This document shows positions 1 through 9,544 of a stretch of 64,000 nucleotides of DNA, piece by piece. Origin of the DNA: Pseudomonas parafulva (GTDB lineage: Bacteria; Pseudomonadota; Gammaproteobacteria; Pseudomonadales; Pseudomonadaceae); contig NZ_CP009747.1 of assembly GCF_000800255.1 (NCBI RefSeq), positions 434,001 through 498,000 of the forward strand, in the 5' to 3' direction. A program made the position numbers and the translations under genes. Under the pieces are notes generated by a model. The model did not search any database, had not been told where the DNA came from, and saw nothing but the letters and a program-made list of their open reading frames with translations. Numbering within the stretch: the stretch's first letter is position 1; each line of letters begins with the position of its first letter.

Positions 1-2
1 TT

Positions 3-1013
3 CTGCCGGGTTTCAGCCTGCGCGAGCAGGTCACCGAGGTGTCAGGACGCGGGGTGGGCCTGGATGCGGTGCAGCACATGGTTCGCGAATTACGCGGCTC
101 GATCGAGTTGACCCAGTCGCAAGGCCATGGCTGCTGCTTCCACATGGAAGTACCGCTGACCCTGTCGGTGGTGCGCAGCCTGGTGGTAGAGGTCGGGAGC
201 GAAGCCTACGCCTTCCCGCTGGCGCACATCGAGCGCACCCTCGACGTCCCCGCGCAGTCCATCGTGCAGATCGAGGGGCGCCAGCACTTTTGGCACGAAG
301 ACCGCCATATCGGCCTGGTCGCCGCCAGCCAGTTGCTCAATCGTCCGCCCGCGCAGGGTGATGCGGACAGTCTGCGCGTAGTGGTCATCCGTGAGCGCGA
401 GCAGCTCTATGGGGTGGCGGTCGAGCGCCTGATCGGCGAGCGGGTGCTGGTGGTGATGCCGCTGGATCCGCGCCTGGGCAAGGTGCAGGACATTTCTTCC
501 GGGGCGTTGCTCGACGACGGCTCGGTGGTGCTGATCATCGATGTCGAAGACTTGCTGCGCTCGGTGGACAAGCTGCTCAGCACCGGTCGCCTGGAGCGCA
601 TCGAGCGCAGCGCGGGCGCTGGTCGAGGCGTACCGCGCAAGCGCGTGCTGGTGGTCGACGATTCGCTCACCGTGCGCGAATTGCAGCGCAAGCTACTCAG
701 CACGCGCGGCTACGAGGTGGCCGTGGCGGTCGATGGCATGGATGGCTGGAATGCGCTTCGGGGCGAGGACTTCGACCTGTTGATCACCGACATCGACATG
801 CCGCGCATGGATGGCATCGAACTGGTGACTTTGGTTCGCCGCGACAATCGATTGCAGTCATTACCGGTGATGGTGGTGTCATACAAAGACCGGGAAGAAG
901 ACCGACGACGTGGTCTGGACGCCGGTGCCGACTATTATCTGGCCAAGGCCAGCTTCCATGACGATGCGTTGCTGGACGCCGTGGTGGAGCTGATCGGAGG
1001 GGCACAAGGATGA
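3..1013 (+). CDS. wspE: WspE-type CheA hybrid histidine kinase, 3' part
   Basis: The gene is cut by the left edge; the frame is open from base 3. What remains begins in the kinase ATP-binding domain with the G-box (SGRGVGLDAV), followed by a CheW-like regulatory domain (roughly residues 50-190 of the visible part) and a C-terminal receiver domain starting at KRVLVVDDS. The receiver has the acidic pair, the phospho-acceptor in TDIDMPRMDG and the conserved lysine in YLAKASF. CheA-REC hybrids of this layout are the kinase of the Wsp surface-sensing pathway and phosphorylate WspR and WspF. It overlaps wspF by 4 bases (ATGA), so the two are translationally coupled. The wspF-wspR context makes the assignment strong. 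Confidence 0.9.
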   Translation: MPGFSLREQVTEVSGRGVGLDAVQHMVRELRGSIELTQSQGHGCCFHMEVPLTLSVVRSLVVEVGSEAYAFPLAHIERTLDVPAQSIVQIEGRQHFWHEDRHIGLVAASQLLNRPPAQGDADSLRVVVIREREQLYGVAVERLIGERVLVVMPLDPRLGKVQDISSGALLDDGSVVLIIDVEDLLRSVDKLLSTGRLERIERSAGAGRGVPRKRVLVVDDSLTVRELQRKLLSTRGYEVAVAVDGMDGWNALRGEDFDLLITDIDMPRMDGIELVTLVRRDNRLQSLPVMVVSYKDREEDRRRGLDAGADYYLAKASFHDDALLDAVVELIGGAQG

Positions 1014-2023
1014 AAATCGCCATCGTCAATGACATGCCCATGGCCGTGGAAGCCTTGCGCCGTGCGCTGGCTTTCGAGCCTGCCCATGAAGTGGTGTGGG
1101 TCGCGGGTAACGGTGAGGAGGCCGTGCGTAAGTGCGCCGAGCTCACGCCCGACCTGATTCTCATGGACCTGATCATGCCGGTGATGGACGGCGTCGAGGC
1201 GACGCGACGCATCATGGCCGAAACGCCCTGCGCGATCGTCATCGTCACGGTGGATCGCAAGCAGAACGTGCACCGCGTGTTCGAGGCCATGGGCCACGGC
1301 GCGCTCGATGTGGTCGATACGCCGGCGCTGGGCGCGGGCGATGCCCGTGAGGCTGCCGCGCCGTTGCTGCGCAAGATCCTCAATATCGGCTGGCTGATCG
1401 GTCAGCAACGCTCCAGTGCGGCACGTTCGCTGGATGCACCGGCGCGTACGCCGGCGTCTCGCTGTGCGTTGGTGGCCATCGGCTCCTCAGCCGGTGGTCC
1501 GGCGGCTCTGGAAGTGCTGCTCAAGGCGTTGCCGCGGGATTTTCCCGCCGCCATCGTGCTGGTCCAGCATGTCGATCAGGTGTTCGCCGCCGGGATGGCC
1601 GAGTGGCTCAGCGGGGTGTCCGGGCTGCCGGTGCGCCTGGCGCGCGAGGGCGAGCCGCCGCAGCCGGGCCAGGTGCTGCTGGCCGGCACCAACCACCATA
1701 TTCGGCTGTTGCAGAACGGCCAATTGGCGTACACCGCCGAGCCGGTCAACGAAATCTATCGACCCTCGATCGACGTGTTCTTCGAGAGTGTGGCGCGCTT
1801 CTGGCGCAGCGAGGCGGTGGGCGTACTGCTCACCGGCATGGGCCGTGACGGCGCCCAGGGTTTGAAGCTGATGCGTGAACAGGGCTTTCTGACCATTGCC
1901 CAGGACCAGCAGAGCAGTGCGGTATATGGCATGCCCAAAGCGGCCGCGGCGATCCAGGCGGCCGTCGAGATTCGGCCGCTGGAACGGATTGCCGGGCGAC
2001 TAGTGGAAATCTTTCCGAAATGA
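1010..2023 (+). CDS. wspF: WspF, CheB-type methylesterase response regulator
   Basis: A 337-residue protein with an N-terminal receiver domain (phospho-acceptor in LILMDLIMPVMDG) and a C-terminal CheB methylesterase domain. The catalytic serine lies in AIGSSAGGP, the histidine in VLVQHVD and the aspartate in LTGMGRDGAQG. In the Wsp pathway the protein demethylates the WspA receptor and resets signalling; its loss is known to lock WspR on and give wrinkly colonies. It starts inside the stop of wspE, and 51 bases separate it from wspR. Generic CheB is the alternative, but the neighbours fix it as WspF. Confidence 0.92.
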   Translation: MKIAIVNDMPMAVEALRRALAFEPAHEVVWVAGNGEEAVRKCAELTPDLILMDLIMPVMDGVEATRRIMAETPCAIVIVTVDRKQNVHRVFEAMGHGALDVVDTPALGAGDAREAAAPLLRKILNIGWLIGQQRSSAARSLDAPARTPASRCALVAIGSSAGGPAALEVLLKALPRDFPAAIVLVQHVDQVFAAGMAEWLSGVSGLPVRLAREGEPPQPGQVLLAGTNHHIRLLQNGQLAYTAEPVNEIYRPSIDVFFESVARFWRSEAVGVLLTGMGRDGAQGLKLMREQGFLTIAQDQQSSAVYGMPKAAAAIQAAVEIRPLERIAGRLVEIFPK

Positions 2024-2074
2024 CGACATGTGTTGAGTCACGCCGAGTGGTCGGTGGTGATCTGGTGAATACAG

Positions 2075-3079
2075 ATGAATGATCTACCGATCGAAGGTTT
2101 CACGACGATCAACGAAGGTGCCGCGATGGTCCTGCTGGTCGATGACCAGGCGATGATCGGTGAGGCGGTGCGTCGCGGGCTGTCCCATGAAGAGAACATC
2201 GACTTCCACTTCTGCGCCGACCCGCATCAGGCGGTGGCCCAGGCGATGCGCATCAAGCCCACGGTGATCCTGCAGGACTTGATCATGCCGGGCCTGGACG
2301 GTCTGACCCTGGTGCGCGAATACCGCAACAACCCCGCCACCCAGGATATCCCGATCATCGTCCTCTCGACCAAGGAGGATCCGCTGGTCAAGAGCGCCGC
2401 CTTCGCCGCCGGAGCCAACGATTACCTGGTCAAGCTGCCGGACACCATCGAGTTGGTGGCGCGCATCCGCTATCACTCGCGCTCCTACCTGACCCTGTTG
2501 CAGCGCGACGAGGCCTACCGGGCCTTGCGGGTGAGCCAGCAGCAGTTGCTCGACACCAATCTGATGCTGCAGCGGCTGATGAACTCCGATGGCCTGACCG
2601 GGCTGTCGAACCGCCGCCACTTCGACGAGTACCTGGAGCTCGAGTGGCGCCGGGCCATGCGCGAGCAGCAGCAATTGTCGTTGCTGATGATCGACGTGGA
2701 CTACTTCAAGGCCTACAACGACAGCTTTGGCCATCTGGCCGGCGACGAGGCCTTGCGCCAGGTGGCCGAGGCCATTCGCGGTTCCTGTTCGCGGCCCAGT
2801 GACCTGCCGGCGCGCTACGGCGGCGAGGAGTTCGCCCTGGTGCTGCCCAATACCTCACCGGGTGGCGCGCGCCTGATCGCGGAAAAGCTGCGCCAGACCG
2901 TCCTGGCGCTGAAGATTCCCCACAGCGCACCGCAGGCGGACTCGAGCCTGACCGTGAGCATCGGCCTGGCCACCCAGACCCCGGCGATCGGCAGCCATTG
3001 CCGGCAACTGATCTCGGCGGCGGACAAAGGCCTGTACCAGGCCAAGAATAGCGGTCGCAATCAGGTGGGTATCGCCTGA
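2075..3079 (+). CDS. wspR: WspR, response-regulator diguanylate cyclase
   Basis: A 334-residue protein: an N-terminal receiver domain (acceptor in [13 protein letters not shown]), a linker helix, and a C-terminal GGDEF domain. The active-site signature is the natural variant YGGEEF, which is the active form in WspR. An allosteric product-binding I-site RPSD lies five residues before it, so feedback inhibition by c-di-GMP is expected. It makes c-di-GMP after phosphorylation by WspE and promotes biofilm formation. The ribosome site before the ATG is weak (GGTGA about 9 bases upstream). It is the last gene of the wsp operon and is followed by an inverted repeat. Confidence 0.93.
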   Translation: MNDLPIEGFTTINEGAAMVLLVDDQAMIGEAVRRGLSHEENIDFHFCADPHQAVAQAMRIKPTVILQDLIMPGLDGLTLVREYRNNPATQDIPIIVLSTKEDPLVKSAAFAAGANDYLVKLPDTIELVARIRYHSRSYLTLLQRDEAYRALRVSQQQLLDTNLMLQRLMNSDGLTGLSNRRHFDEYLELEWRRAMREQQQLSLLMIDVDYFKAYNDSFGHLAGDEALRQVAEAIRGSCSRPSDLPARYGGEEFALVLPNTSPGGARLIAEKLRQTVLALKIPHSAPQADSSLTVSIGLATQTPAIGSHCRQLISAADKGLYQAKNSGRNQVGIA

Positions 3080-3089
3080 AAGCAGCGTC

Positions 3090-3163
3090 TGCGGGAGCGG
3101 GGGCGGTGGCCTGATTGCCCAGGTCGACGTGTCGCCCTTTCGCGACACATGGCCGCTCCCGCA
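3090..3163. repeat. Composite inverted repeat between wspR and prfB
   Basis: A perfect 11-bp outer inverted repeat (TGCGGGAGCGG at 3090-3100 and its complement at 3153-3163) encloses a perfect 7-bp inner stem (GTGTCGC at 3129-3135 and GCGACAC at 3142-3148). No U tract follows, so it is more likely a REP-like intergenic element or mRNA-stabilising structure than a simple terminator. The prfB promoter, with TATACT near 3187, lies just downstream. Confidence 0.6.
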
Positions 3164-3233
3164 CTGCCGTACCGCTACGGACTGCGATATACTCGCGGGC
3201 TTTTCACCGAATTCGCGCGAGAGCTGCCCGCCC

Positions 3234-4329
3234 ATGGAAATCCAACCGATCCTCAATACCATCAAGGACCTTACCGAGCGTTCCCAGTCAATTCGGGGGT
3301 ATCTTTGACTACGATCACAAAAGTGATCGTCTGATCGAAGTCAACCGCGAGCTGGAAGACCCGGCCGTCTGGAACAAGCCTGAGTATGCCCAGAGCCTGG
3401 GCCGCGAGCGGGCCATGCTGGCGCAGGTCGTCGAGACCCTGGACAAGCTGTCCGGCGGCCTGGCCGATTGCAAGGACTTGCTCGACATGGCCGTGGAAGA
3501 GGGTGACGACGCAGCCGTCAGCGATGTGATCGGCGAACTCGAAGGGCTCGAGGAATCCCTCGCCCAACTGGAGTTCCGCCGCATGTTCAGCGGCGAGATG
3601 GACATGAACAACGCCTACCTCGACATCCAGGCAGGTTCTGGCGGCACCGAGGCGCAGGACTGGGCCAACATCCTGCTGCGCATGTACCTGCGCTGGGCCG
3701 ACAAGCGCGGTTTCGATGCCACCATCATCGAGCTGTCCGAAGGCGAGGTCGCCGGCATCAAGGGCGCCACCGTGCACATCAAGGGCGAATATGCCTTCGG
3801 CTGGTTGCGCACCGAGATCGGTGTGCACCGTCTGGTACGCAAGAGCCCGTTCGACTCCGGCGCCCGTCGCCACACCTCTTTCTCGGCGGTGTTCGTTTCG
3901 CCGGAAATCGACGACAAGGTCGAGATCGAGATCAATCCGTCCGACCTGCGCGTCGACACCTACCGCTCCTCCGGTGCGGGCGGTCAGCACGTCAACACCA
4001 CCGACTCGGCGGTGCGTATCACCCACGTGCCGACCAATACCGTGGTGGCGTGCCAGAACGAACGCTCCCAGCACGCCAACAAGGACACCGCCATGAAAAT
4101 GCTGCGGGCCAAGTTGTACGAGCTGGAAATGCAGAAGCGCAACGCCGCTTCCCAGGCGCTGGAGGACAGCAAGTCGGACATCGGCTGGGGTCACCAGATC
4201 CGCTCCTACGTGCTTGACGACTCGCGGATCAAAGACCTGCGCACCGGCGTCGAGCGCAGCGATTGCCAGAAAGTCCTCGACGGCGACCTCGACCAGTACC
4301 TCGAAGCGAGCCTCAAGCAGGGCCTGTAA
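3234..4329 (+). CDS. prfB: Peptide chain release factor 2 (programmed +1 frameshift)
   Basis: RF2 recognises UGA and UAA. Translation starts at ATG 3234 and runs 24 codons to a UGA at 3306-3308; the ribosome then shifts +1 and continues from 3307, giving 364 residues, the normal RF2 length. The slip site is CTT TGA C preceded by the internal Shine-Dalgarno-like CGGGGG, as in Escherichia coli. The codon-recognition tripeptide SPF is at residues 204-206 and the catalytic GGQ at 249-251. The frameshift autoregulates RF2: low RF2 makes the ribosome pause at UGA and shift. The next gene, lysS, lies 93 bases downstream, the classic prfB-lysS pair. Confidence 0.97.
3291..3309 (+). other. Programmed +1 ribosomal frameshift site of prfB
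   Basis: The elements are an SD-like CGGGGG at 3294-3299, the slippery CTT at 3303-3305, the in-frame UGA at 3306-3308 and C at 3309. Spacing between the SD-like element and the stop matches the classical RF2 autoregulation cassette. Confidence 0.95.
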
Positions 4330-4422
4330 ACCGCACACCACCGCCGCGATACCTGGCCTGGGTCCGGTATCGCGTGGCCTGCCCGACAGGGGCAACGAAC
4401 ACCTGATGGAACCAATGACGAC

Positions 4423-5925
4423 ATGAGCGACCTGAAGACCGAATCGCAAGACCTGCAACAGGAAGAAAACACCCTGATCGCCCTGCGCAAGGACAAACTT
4501 GCCGCCGAGCGGGCCAAGGGCAATGCCTTCCCCAATGACTTCCGTCGCGACAGCTACTGCAACGACCTGCAGAAGCAGTACGTGGACAAGACCAAGGAAG
4601 AACTGGAAGCAGCCGCGATTCCGGTCAAGGTCGCCGGCCGCATCATGCTCAACCGTGGCGCGTTCATGGTCATCCAGGACATGACCGGGCGCATCCAGGT
4701 CTACGTCAACCGCAAGACCCTGCCCGAGCAGACCCTTGCAGCGGTCAAGACCTGGGACCTGGGCGACATCATCAGCGCTGAAGGGACCCTGGCGCGTTCC
4801 GGCAAGGGCGACCTGTACGTCGAGATGACCGACGTGCGCCTGCTGACCAAGTCGCTGCGTCCGCTGCCGGACAAGCACCATGGCCTGACCGACACCGAGC
4901 AGCGCTATCGTCAGCGCTACGTCGACCTGATGGTCAACGAGGACACGCGCCACACCTTCCGTGTGCGCTCCCAGGTGATCTCGCACATCCGCAAGTTCCT
5001 CGCCGAGCGCGACTTCCTCGAAGTCGAAACGCCGATGCTGCAGACCATTCCCGGTGGCGCCGCCGCCAAGCCTTTCGAAACTCACCACAATGCGCTGGAC
5101 ATGGCCATGTTCCTGCGTATCGCGCCTGAGCTGTACCTCAAGCGTCTGGTGGTCGGCGGCTTCGAGAAAGTCTTCGAGATCAACCGCAACTTCCGCAACG
5201 AAGGCGTCTCGACCCGGCACAACCCCGAGTTCACCATGCTCGAGTTCTACCAGGCCTATGCCGATTACCGCGACAACATGGACCTGACCGAAGAGCTGTT
5301 CCGCGAGCTGGCACAGTTGGTCCTGGGCAGCACCGACGTGCCCTATGGCGACAAGGTGTTCCACTTCGGTGAGCCATTCGCTCGCCTGAGCGTGTTCGAC
5401 TCGATCCTCAAGTACAACCCGGAGCTGACCGCGGCCGACCTGCAGGATGTCGACAAGGCCCGTGACATCGCCAAGAAGGCTGGCGCCAAGGTGCTCGGCC
5501 ACGAGGGCCTGGGCAAGCTGCAGGTGATGATTTTCGAAGAGCTGGTCGAGCACAAGCTGGAACAGCCGCACTTCATCACCGAGTACCCGTTCGAGGTCTC
5601 GCCGCTGGCTCGCCGCAACGATGACAACCCGGCCGTCACCGACCGTTTCGAGCTGTTCATCGGCGGCCGTGAAATCGCCAACGCCTATTCCGAGCTCAAC
5701 GACGCCGAGGACCAGGCCGAGCGCTTCCTGGCCCAGGTGGCCGAGAAGGATGCAGGTGACGACGAAGCCATGCACTACGACGCCGACTTCGTGCGCGCCC
5801 TGGAGTACGGCATGCCGCCGACCGCCGGTGAGGGGATCGGTATCGACCGCCTGGTGATGCTGCTGACCAACTCGCCATCGATTCGCGATGTGATCCTCTT
5901 CCCGCACATGCGCCCGCAGGCCTGA
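4423..5925 (+). CDS. lysS: Lysyl-tRNA synthetase, class II
   Basis: The 500-residue length is that of bacterial class II LysRS. An N-terminal OB-fold anticodon-binding domain (about residues 60-170) is followed by the class II catalytic core. Motif 2 is visible as [20 protein letters not shown] and motif 3 as [12 protein letters not shown] near the C-terminus. It charges tRNA-Lys in the cytoplasm. It lies in the usual place after prfB and is closed by a strong intrinsic terminator. Confidence 0.97.
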   Translation: MSDLKTESQDLQQEENTLIALRKDKLAAERAKGNAFPNDFRRDSYCNDLQKQYVDKTKEELEAAAIPVKVAGRIMLNRGAFMVIQDMTGRIQVYVNRKTLPEQTLAAVKTWDLGDIISAEGTLARSGKGDLYVEMTDVRLLTKSLRPLPDKHHGLTDTEQRYRQRYVDLMVNEDTRHTFRVRSQVISHIRKFLAERDFLEVETPMLQTIPGGAAAKPFETHHNALDMAMFLRIAPELYLKRLVVGGFEKVFEINRNFRNEGVSTRHNPEFTMLEFYQAYADYRDNMDLTEELFRELAQLVLGSTDVPYGDKVFHFGEPFARLSVFDSILKYNPELTAADLQDVDKARDIAKKAGAKVLGHEGLGKLQVMIFEELVEHKLEQPHFITEYPFEVSPLARRNDDNPAVTDRFELFIGGREIANAYSELNDAEDQAERFLAQVAEKDAGDDEAMHYDADFVRALEYGMPPTAGEGIGIDRLVMLLTNSPSIRDVILFPHMRPQA

Positions 5926-5937
5926 GCCCACTGACCA

Positions 5938-5961
5938 AGCCGCCTCCCGAGGCGGCTTTTT
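5938..5961 (+). terminator. Intrinsic terminator after lysS
   Basis: A perfect 8-bp stem (AGCCGCCT at 5938-5945, loop CCCG, AGGCGGCT at 5950-5957) is followed by a T run to 5961. It sits 12 bases after the lysS stop and ends the prfB-lysS unit. Confidence 0.9.
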
Positions 5962-5985
5962 CTTGCATTTCGTGAGGTACTTCCC

Positions 5986-6702
5986 GTGACACCCGCAACT
6001 GCCCAGCAAGGGGCTGCCGGCGTGGCCAATGCCGTCGCCGAGAGCGTCCAGTATCAAGGCCGCAAGGCCAGTCGCCAGGGCAGCGAGCAGCGCCGCCAGC
6101 AGATCCTCGACGCCGCCATGCGCATCGTCGTGCGTGATGGTGTGCGCGGCGTGCGGCATCGCGCTGTGGCCGCCGAGGCCGGTGTGCCCCTGTCGGCCAC
6201 CACCTATTACTTCAAGGACATCGAGGACCTGCTCACCGACAGCTTCGCCCAGTACGTCGAGCGCAGCGCCGCCTACATGGCCAAGCTGTGGGCCAACACC
6301 GAAGGGGTGTTGCGTCATCTGCTCGCCCAGGGCGATTGCAGCGCCTTGTCACGGGCGCGTCTGGCCGACGAAGTGGCGCGCATGACCGCTGACTATGTCA
6401 GCCGTCAATTGCTCAACCGCCGCGACTTCCTGCTGGCCGAACAGGCGTTCCGCCAGGAGGCGCTGCTGTGTCCGCGTCTGGCCGAACTGGTGCGTGCCCA
6501 TGAGCAGATCCTGCTGCATGGTGCGCGGCAGATGCTCGAGGTGGTCGGCTCGCGTCAGCCGCAACAGGACGCCCTGGTGTTGACGGCCATCATCGAGCAG
6601 ATGGAATATCAGGGCCTGCTCGATGCGCCCGATGCCCAGGCCGACGAGCAGATGCTCGCTATCCTGACCCGCTATCTGCACTTGGTGCTGGCTGCGGTGT
6701 AA
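5986..6702 (+). CDS. TetR family transcriptional regulator
   Basis: A 238-residue protein with a TetR N-terminal helix-turn-helix at about residues 36-80 (RRQQILDAAMRIVVRDG, then RAVAAEAGVPLSATTYYF). The ligand-binding C-terminal half is unassigned. GTG 5986 is chosen because GAGG lies about 9 bases upstream; the start leaves a 30-residue tail before the first HTH helix, as in several Pseudomonas homologues. It lies after the lysS terminator and 30 bases before a lipoprotein gene, with which it may share a transcript. The target and ligand are unknown. Confidence 0.82.
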   Translation: MTPATAQQGAAGVANAVAESVQYQGRKASRQGSEQRRQQILDAAMRIVVRDGVRGVRHRAVAAEAGVPLSATTYYFKDIEDLLTDSFAQYVERSAAYMAKLWANTEGVLRHLLAQGDCSALSRARLADEVARMTADYVSRQLLNRRDFLLAEQAFRQEALLCPRLAELVRAHEQILLHGARQMLEVVGSRQPQQDALVLTAIIEQMEYQGLLDAPDAQADEQMLAILTRYLHLVLAAV

Positions 6703-6732
6703 GGCGTAGCCGATTTCTTCAAGGAGAACCCG

Positions 6733-7281
6733 ATGAAAGCCTGGCGTGTGCTGTTGCTGACCCTGTCGTTCCTGCTGCTGGGCGGATGCCTGGTGACGTT
6801 CGACGAACCGCTGGCGGCGCACCAGGCGGCGCCCAAGGGCCTGGTGGGTCACTGGAGCAGCAAGGATGCCTGGGGCCAGCCGCTGCAGTTGACCATCAGC
6901 CGCACGGTTGGCGACACCTACAAGGCGGTGGCCCGCACCCAGGGCAAGGCGCCACAGTCCTACGACTTCACCGTGTCGCGCCATGGCAACCGCTGGTATC
7001 TGTCGGCGGCGGTGCCCAAGTCCTTGGGTGGCCACTATGTGATCGGCGGCTTCGAGCTGATCGATGGCAAACAGTTGGTGGTCTACAACCTGGACGTGGA
7101 ACAGATGCAGCAGGCCGTGGACAAGCAGGAACTCAGTGGTCGCCGCACCGAGGTGCCGCAAGACAACGGCGCGGGTGTGTCGATCGACAGTTCGGCCGAG
7201 CGCGTTCTGGCGTACCTGGACGACCCGGCCAACTCCGACCTGTTCGTGGAAGCGGCGCGGTTCCAGCGGGCCAGCAAATAA
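6733..7281 (+). CDS. Predicted lipoprotein of unknown function
   Basis: A 182-residue protein with a lipoprotein signal peptide (charged start MKAWR, hydrophobic core, lipobox LLGGC, modified Cys at residue 19). The mature part is soluble and probably beta-rich (VGHWSSKDAWGQPLQLTIS). AAGGAG is well placed before the ATG. I recognise no catalytic motif. It follows a TetR gene by 30 bases and precedes the DUF1704 gene by 90, so it could be part of an envelope-associated cluster. Confidence 0.75.
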   Translation: MKAWRVLLLTLSFLLLGGCLVTFDEPLAAHQAAPKGLVGHWSSKDAWGQPLQLTISRTVGDTYKAVARTQGKAPQSYDFTVSRHGNRWYLSAAVPKSLGGHYVIGGFELIDGKQLVVYNLDVEQMQQAVDKQELSGRRTEVPQDNGAGVSIDSSAERVLAYLDDPANSDLFVEAARFQRASK

Positions 7282-7371
7282 ACCTGCCGGACGCTATGCG
7301 GCTGAAGCGTTCGCTATTGGCCTCAAAGCTATAGCCCGGCACGGCCAGCGTTTTTCAGAAAGGAGTTCCCG

Positions 7372-8649
7372 GTGGACGATTATCAACAGACCATCCGCGC
7401 GCTGTCCGACCGTATCGTCGCCGCCCAGACCCCGATAAGGGTGCTGGATGCGGTGAAGTGGGACGACGGCATTCGTCAGGGCTTCTACAAGACCAAGGGC
7501 AAGGAACCGCCGGCGGTGGATCGCGCCTACTATCAAAGCCGGCCGCTGTCGTTCGACTCCAGCGCGGTGAAAGCCGAATTCCAGAGCATCGAGCGCGACA
7601 TCACCCGCCAGCTCGGCCAGTTCAACCCAGTCGGGCAGATCATGCGACGCATGTGCAAGGAGTACCGCATGGTGGTGCGCATGCTCGAAGCGCGCGGCAC
7701 CGAGGACTTCGGCCTGATCTCCCAGGAGCTGTACGGCGCCGCGTCCGATGCCTTCCACGCGGGTGACCCGACCCTGGCCGACCTGGGGCTGATGCTTTCG
7801 GATTACCTGAACAACATCGACGGGCGCGGCGATCTCAAGGACGAGCCGAAGAACCTCACGGCCAAGGAAGCGGTGGAAATTCTCCAGCGTCGCCTGAACA
7901 AGGTGTTCGGCGAGGCGGAAGAAACCATTCGCGTGTTCGAGTCCGACGGTATCGTCGCCGATGCCGCGGCGGGTGCCGACTACATCAAGGTGCGCAGCGA
8001 CGCCCTGTTCAACAGCCGGGACGTGCGGGCGCTGGAGGTGCATGAAGGGCTGGTGCATGTCGGCACCACCCTCAATGGCCTCAACCAGCCCATCTGCACC
8101 TTCCTCTCCAAAGGCCCGCCATCGTCCACCGTGACCCAGGAGGGCCTGGCCATTCTCATGGAGGTGATCGCCTTCGCCTCCTACCCTAGCCGCTTGCGCA
8201 AACTGACCAACCGTACCCGCGCCATCCACATGGTGGAGCAGGGCGCCGACTTCATGCAGGTCTACGCCTTTTTCCGCGACCAGGGCTTCGAAATGGCCGA
8301 CAGCTACGGCAATGCCAGTCGCGTGTTCCGTGGTTCCGTGCCCAATGGCCTGCCATTCACCAAAGACTTGTCCTATCTCAAGGGCTTCATCATGGTCTAC
8401 AACTACATTCAGTTGGCCGTGAGGAAGGGCAAGCTGGAGCAGATCCCGCTGCTGTTCTGCGGCAAGACCACGCTGGAAGACATGCGCACGTTGCGTCAAT
8501 TGGTCGAAGAGGGCCTGGTGGCGCCACCGAAGTACCTTCCCGAGCAGTTCCGCGACCTCAACGCGCTGTCGGCCTGGATGTGTTTCTCCAACTTCCTCAA
8601 CCACCTGAGCCTCGATCGCATTGAAGCCGACTACGCCAACATTCTCTGA
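7372..8649 (+). CDS. QEGLP-motif (DUF1704) HExxxH metallopeptidase-like protein
   Basis: A 425-residue protein of the family annotated as flavohemoglobin expression-modulating QEGLP protein. The zinc-site candidates are HEGLVH at residues 224-229 and the downstream glutamate in QEGL (256-259). The same fold and motif occur in the eukaryotic KIAA0895/MATCAP tubulin tyrosine carboxypeptidases, so a carboxypeptidase-like activity is a reasonable inference; the bacterial substrate is unknown. GTG 7372 follows AGGAG by 6 bases. No signal peptide is visible, so it is probably cytoplasmic. Its 3' end overlaps the next gene by 29 bases. Confidence 0.85.
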   Translation: MDDYQQTIRALSDRIVAAQTPIRVLDAVKWDDGIRQGFYKTKGKEPPAVDRAYYQSRPLSFDSSAVKAEFQSIERDITRQLGQFNPVGQIMRRMCKEYRMVVRMLEARGTEDFGLISQELYGAASDAFHAGDPTLADLGLMLSDYLNNIDGRGDLKDEPKNLTAKEAVEILQRRLNKVFGEAEETIRVFESDGIVADAAAGADYIKVRSDALFNSRDVRALEVHEGLVHVGTTLNGLNQPICTFLSKGPPSSTVTQEGLAILMEVIAFASYPSRLRKLTNRTRAIHMVEQGADFMQVYAFFRDQGFEMADSYGNASRVFRGSVPNGLPFTKDLSYLKGFIMVYNYIQLAVRKGKLEQIPLLFCGKTTLEDMRTLRQLVEEGLVAPPKYLPEQFRDLNALSAWMCFSNFLNHLSLDRIEADYANIL

Positions 8650-9544
8650 GCGCTGCCGTACGCTGTTGCTGGGGCTCGGGCTGGTGTGCCTGGCCGGTTG
8701 CAGCAGTCTGCTGTTCTACCCCGAGCCCGGTCAGCCGTTCACGCCAGAGCGTGCGCAGTTGCCGTACCGCGACGTGACGCTGACGGCGCGCGATGGCACG
8801 CGCTTGCATGGCTGGTGGTTACCGGCCAAAGCCGGCGTCGCGGTGAAGGGTACGGTGCTGCACCTGCATGGCAATGGCGGCAACCTGGCCTGGCACCTGG
8901 GCGGTAGCTACTGGCTGCCCGAGCAGGGCTACCAGGTGCTGATGCTCGACTACCGGGGCTATGGCCTCTCTGCCGGCAAGCCTACGCTGCCGGCGGTGTA
9001 CCAGGACATCGAAGCCGCTTTGGATTGGCTGGGGCAGGCGCCCGAGGTGCAAGGCAAGCCGCTGGTGTTGCTGGGCCAGAGCCTGGGAGGGGCCATGGCC
9101 ATCCATTATCTGGCCGAACACCCCCAGCAACGCCAGCGCTTCAGCGCCCTTGTGTTCGACGGCGTACCGGCCAGCTACCGCGATGTCGGGCGCTTTGCCT
9201 TGAGCACCTCGTGGATGACCTGGCCGCTGCAGGTGCCGCTGTCCTGGCTGGTACCCGACGGCGACAGCGCGATCCGTTCCATCGAGCGTCTGGACAGCCC
9301 ACCGAAGCTGTTCTTCCACAGCATCGACGACAACCTGGTGCCGATGGCCAACGGCATCCGCCTGTACCAGCACGCACCGCCGCCGCGCGTGTTGCAACTG
9401 ACCCGGGGCGATCATGTGCAGACTTTCGCCGACCCGACCTGGCGTCAGGTGATGCTGCGTTTTCTCGACGATCCCAGCCATTTCAACGGCCTGCGCCGAT
9501 TGGCGGAAGTGCCGAACTACCCTGACGAGAACCACCCGCAATGA
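8621..9544 (+). CDS. Alpha/beta hydrolase lipoprotein
   Basis: A 307-residue protein with a lipoprotein signal (RTLLLGLGLVCLAGC, Cys about residue 26) and an alpha/beta hydrolase domain. The nucleophile serine is residue 154 in GQSLGG, the acid is probably in HSIDDNLVP, and the histidine is in RGDHVQTF. The family (BEM46/YfhR-like) holds esterases and peptidases of unclear substrate. TTG 8621 is the only in-frame start that keeps the whole signal; it lies inside the DUF1704 gene, so translation is coupled. The 3' end overlaps the next gene by 4 bases. Confidence 0.8.
   Translation: MKPTTPTFSERCRTLLLGLGLVCLAGCSSLLFYPEPGQPFTPERAQLPYRDVTLTARDGTRLHGWWLPAKAGVAVKGTVLHLHGNGGNLAWHLGGSYWLPEQGYQVLMLDYRGYGLSAGKPTLPAVYQDIEAALDWLGQAPEVQGKPLVLLGQSLGGAMAIHYLAEHPQQRQRFSALVFDGVPASYRDVGRFALSTSWMTWPLQVPLSWLVPDGDSAIRSIERLDSPPKLFFHSIDDNLVPMANGIRLYQHAPPPRVLQLTRGDHVQTFADPTWRQVMLRFLDDPSHFNGLRRLAEVPNYPDENHPQ

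Noticed and set aside
2815..2832. GGEEF instead of GGDEF in WspR as a sign of lost activity
   Set aside because: GGEEF is the natural active signature of WspR, and the I-site is also intact.
3306..3308. Stop codon early in prfB as a sign of a pseudogene
   Set aside because: It is the regulated UGA of the RF2 frameshift; all required elements are present.
3271..6318. Very long minus-strand open frame (about 1015 codons) opposite prfB and lysS
   Set aside because: It is antisense to two certain genes; long false frames are common in GC-rich DNA because the complementary third positions rarely make stops.
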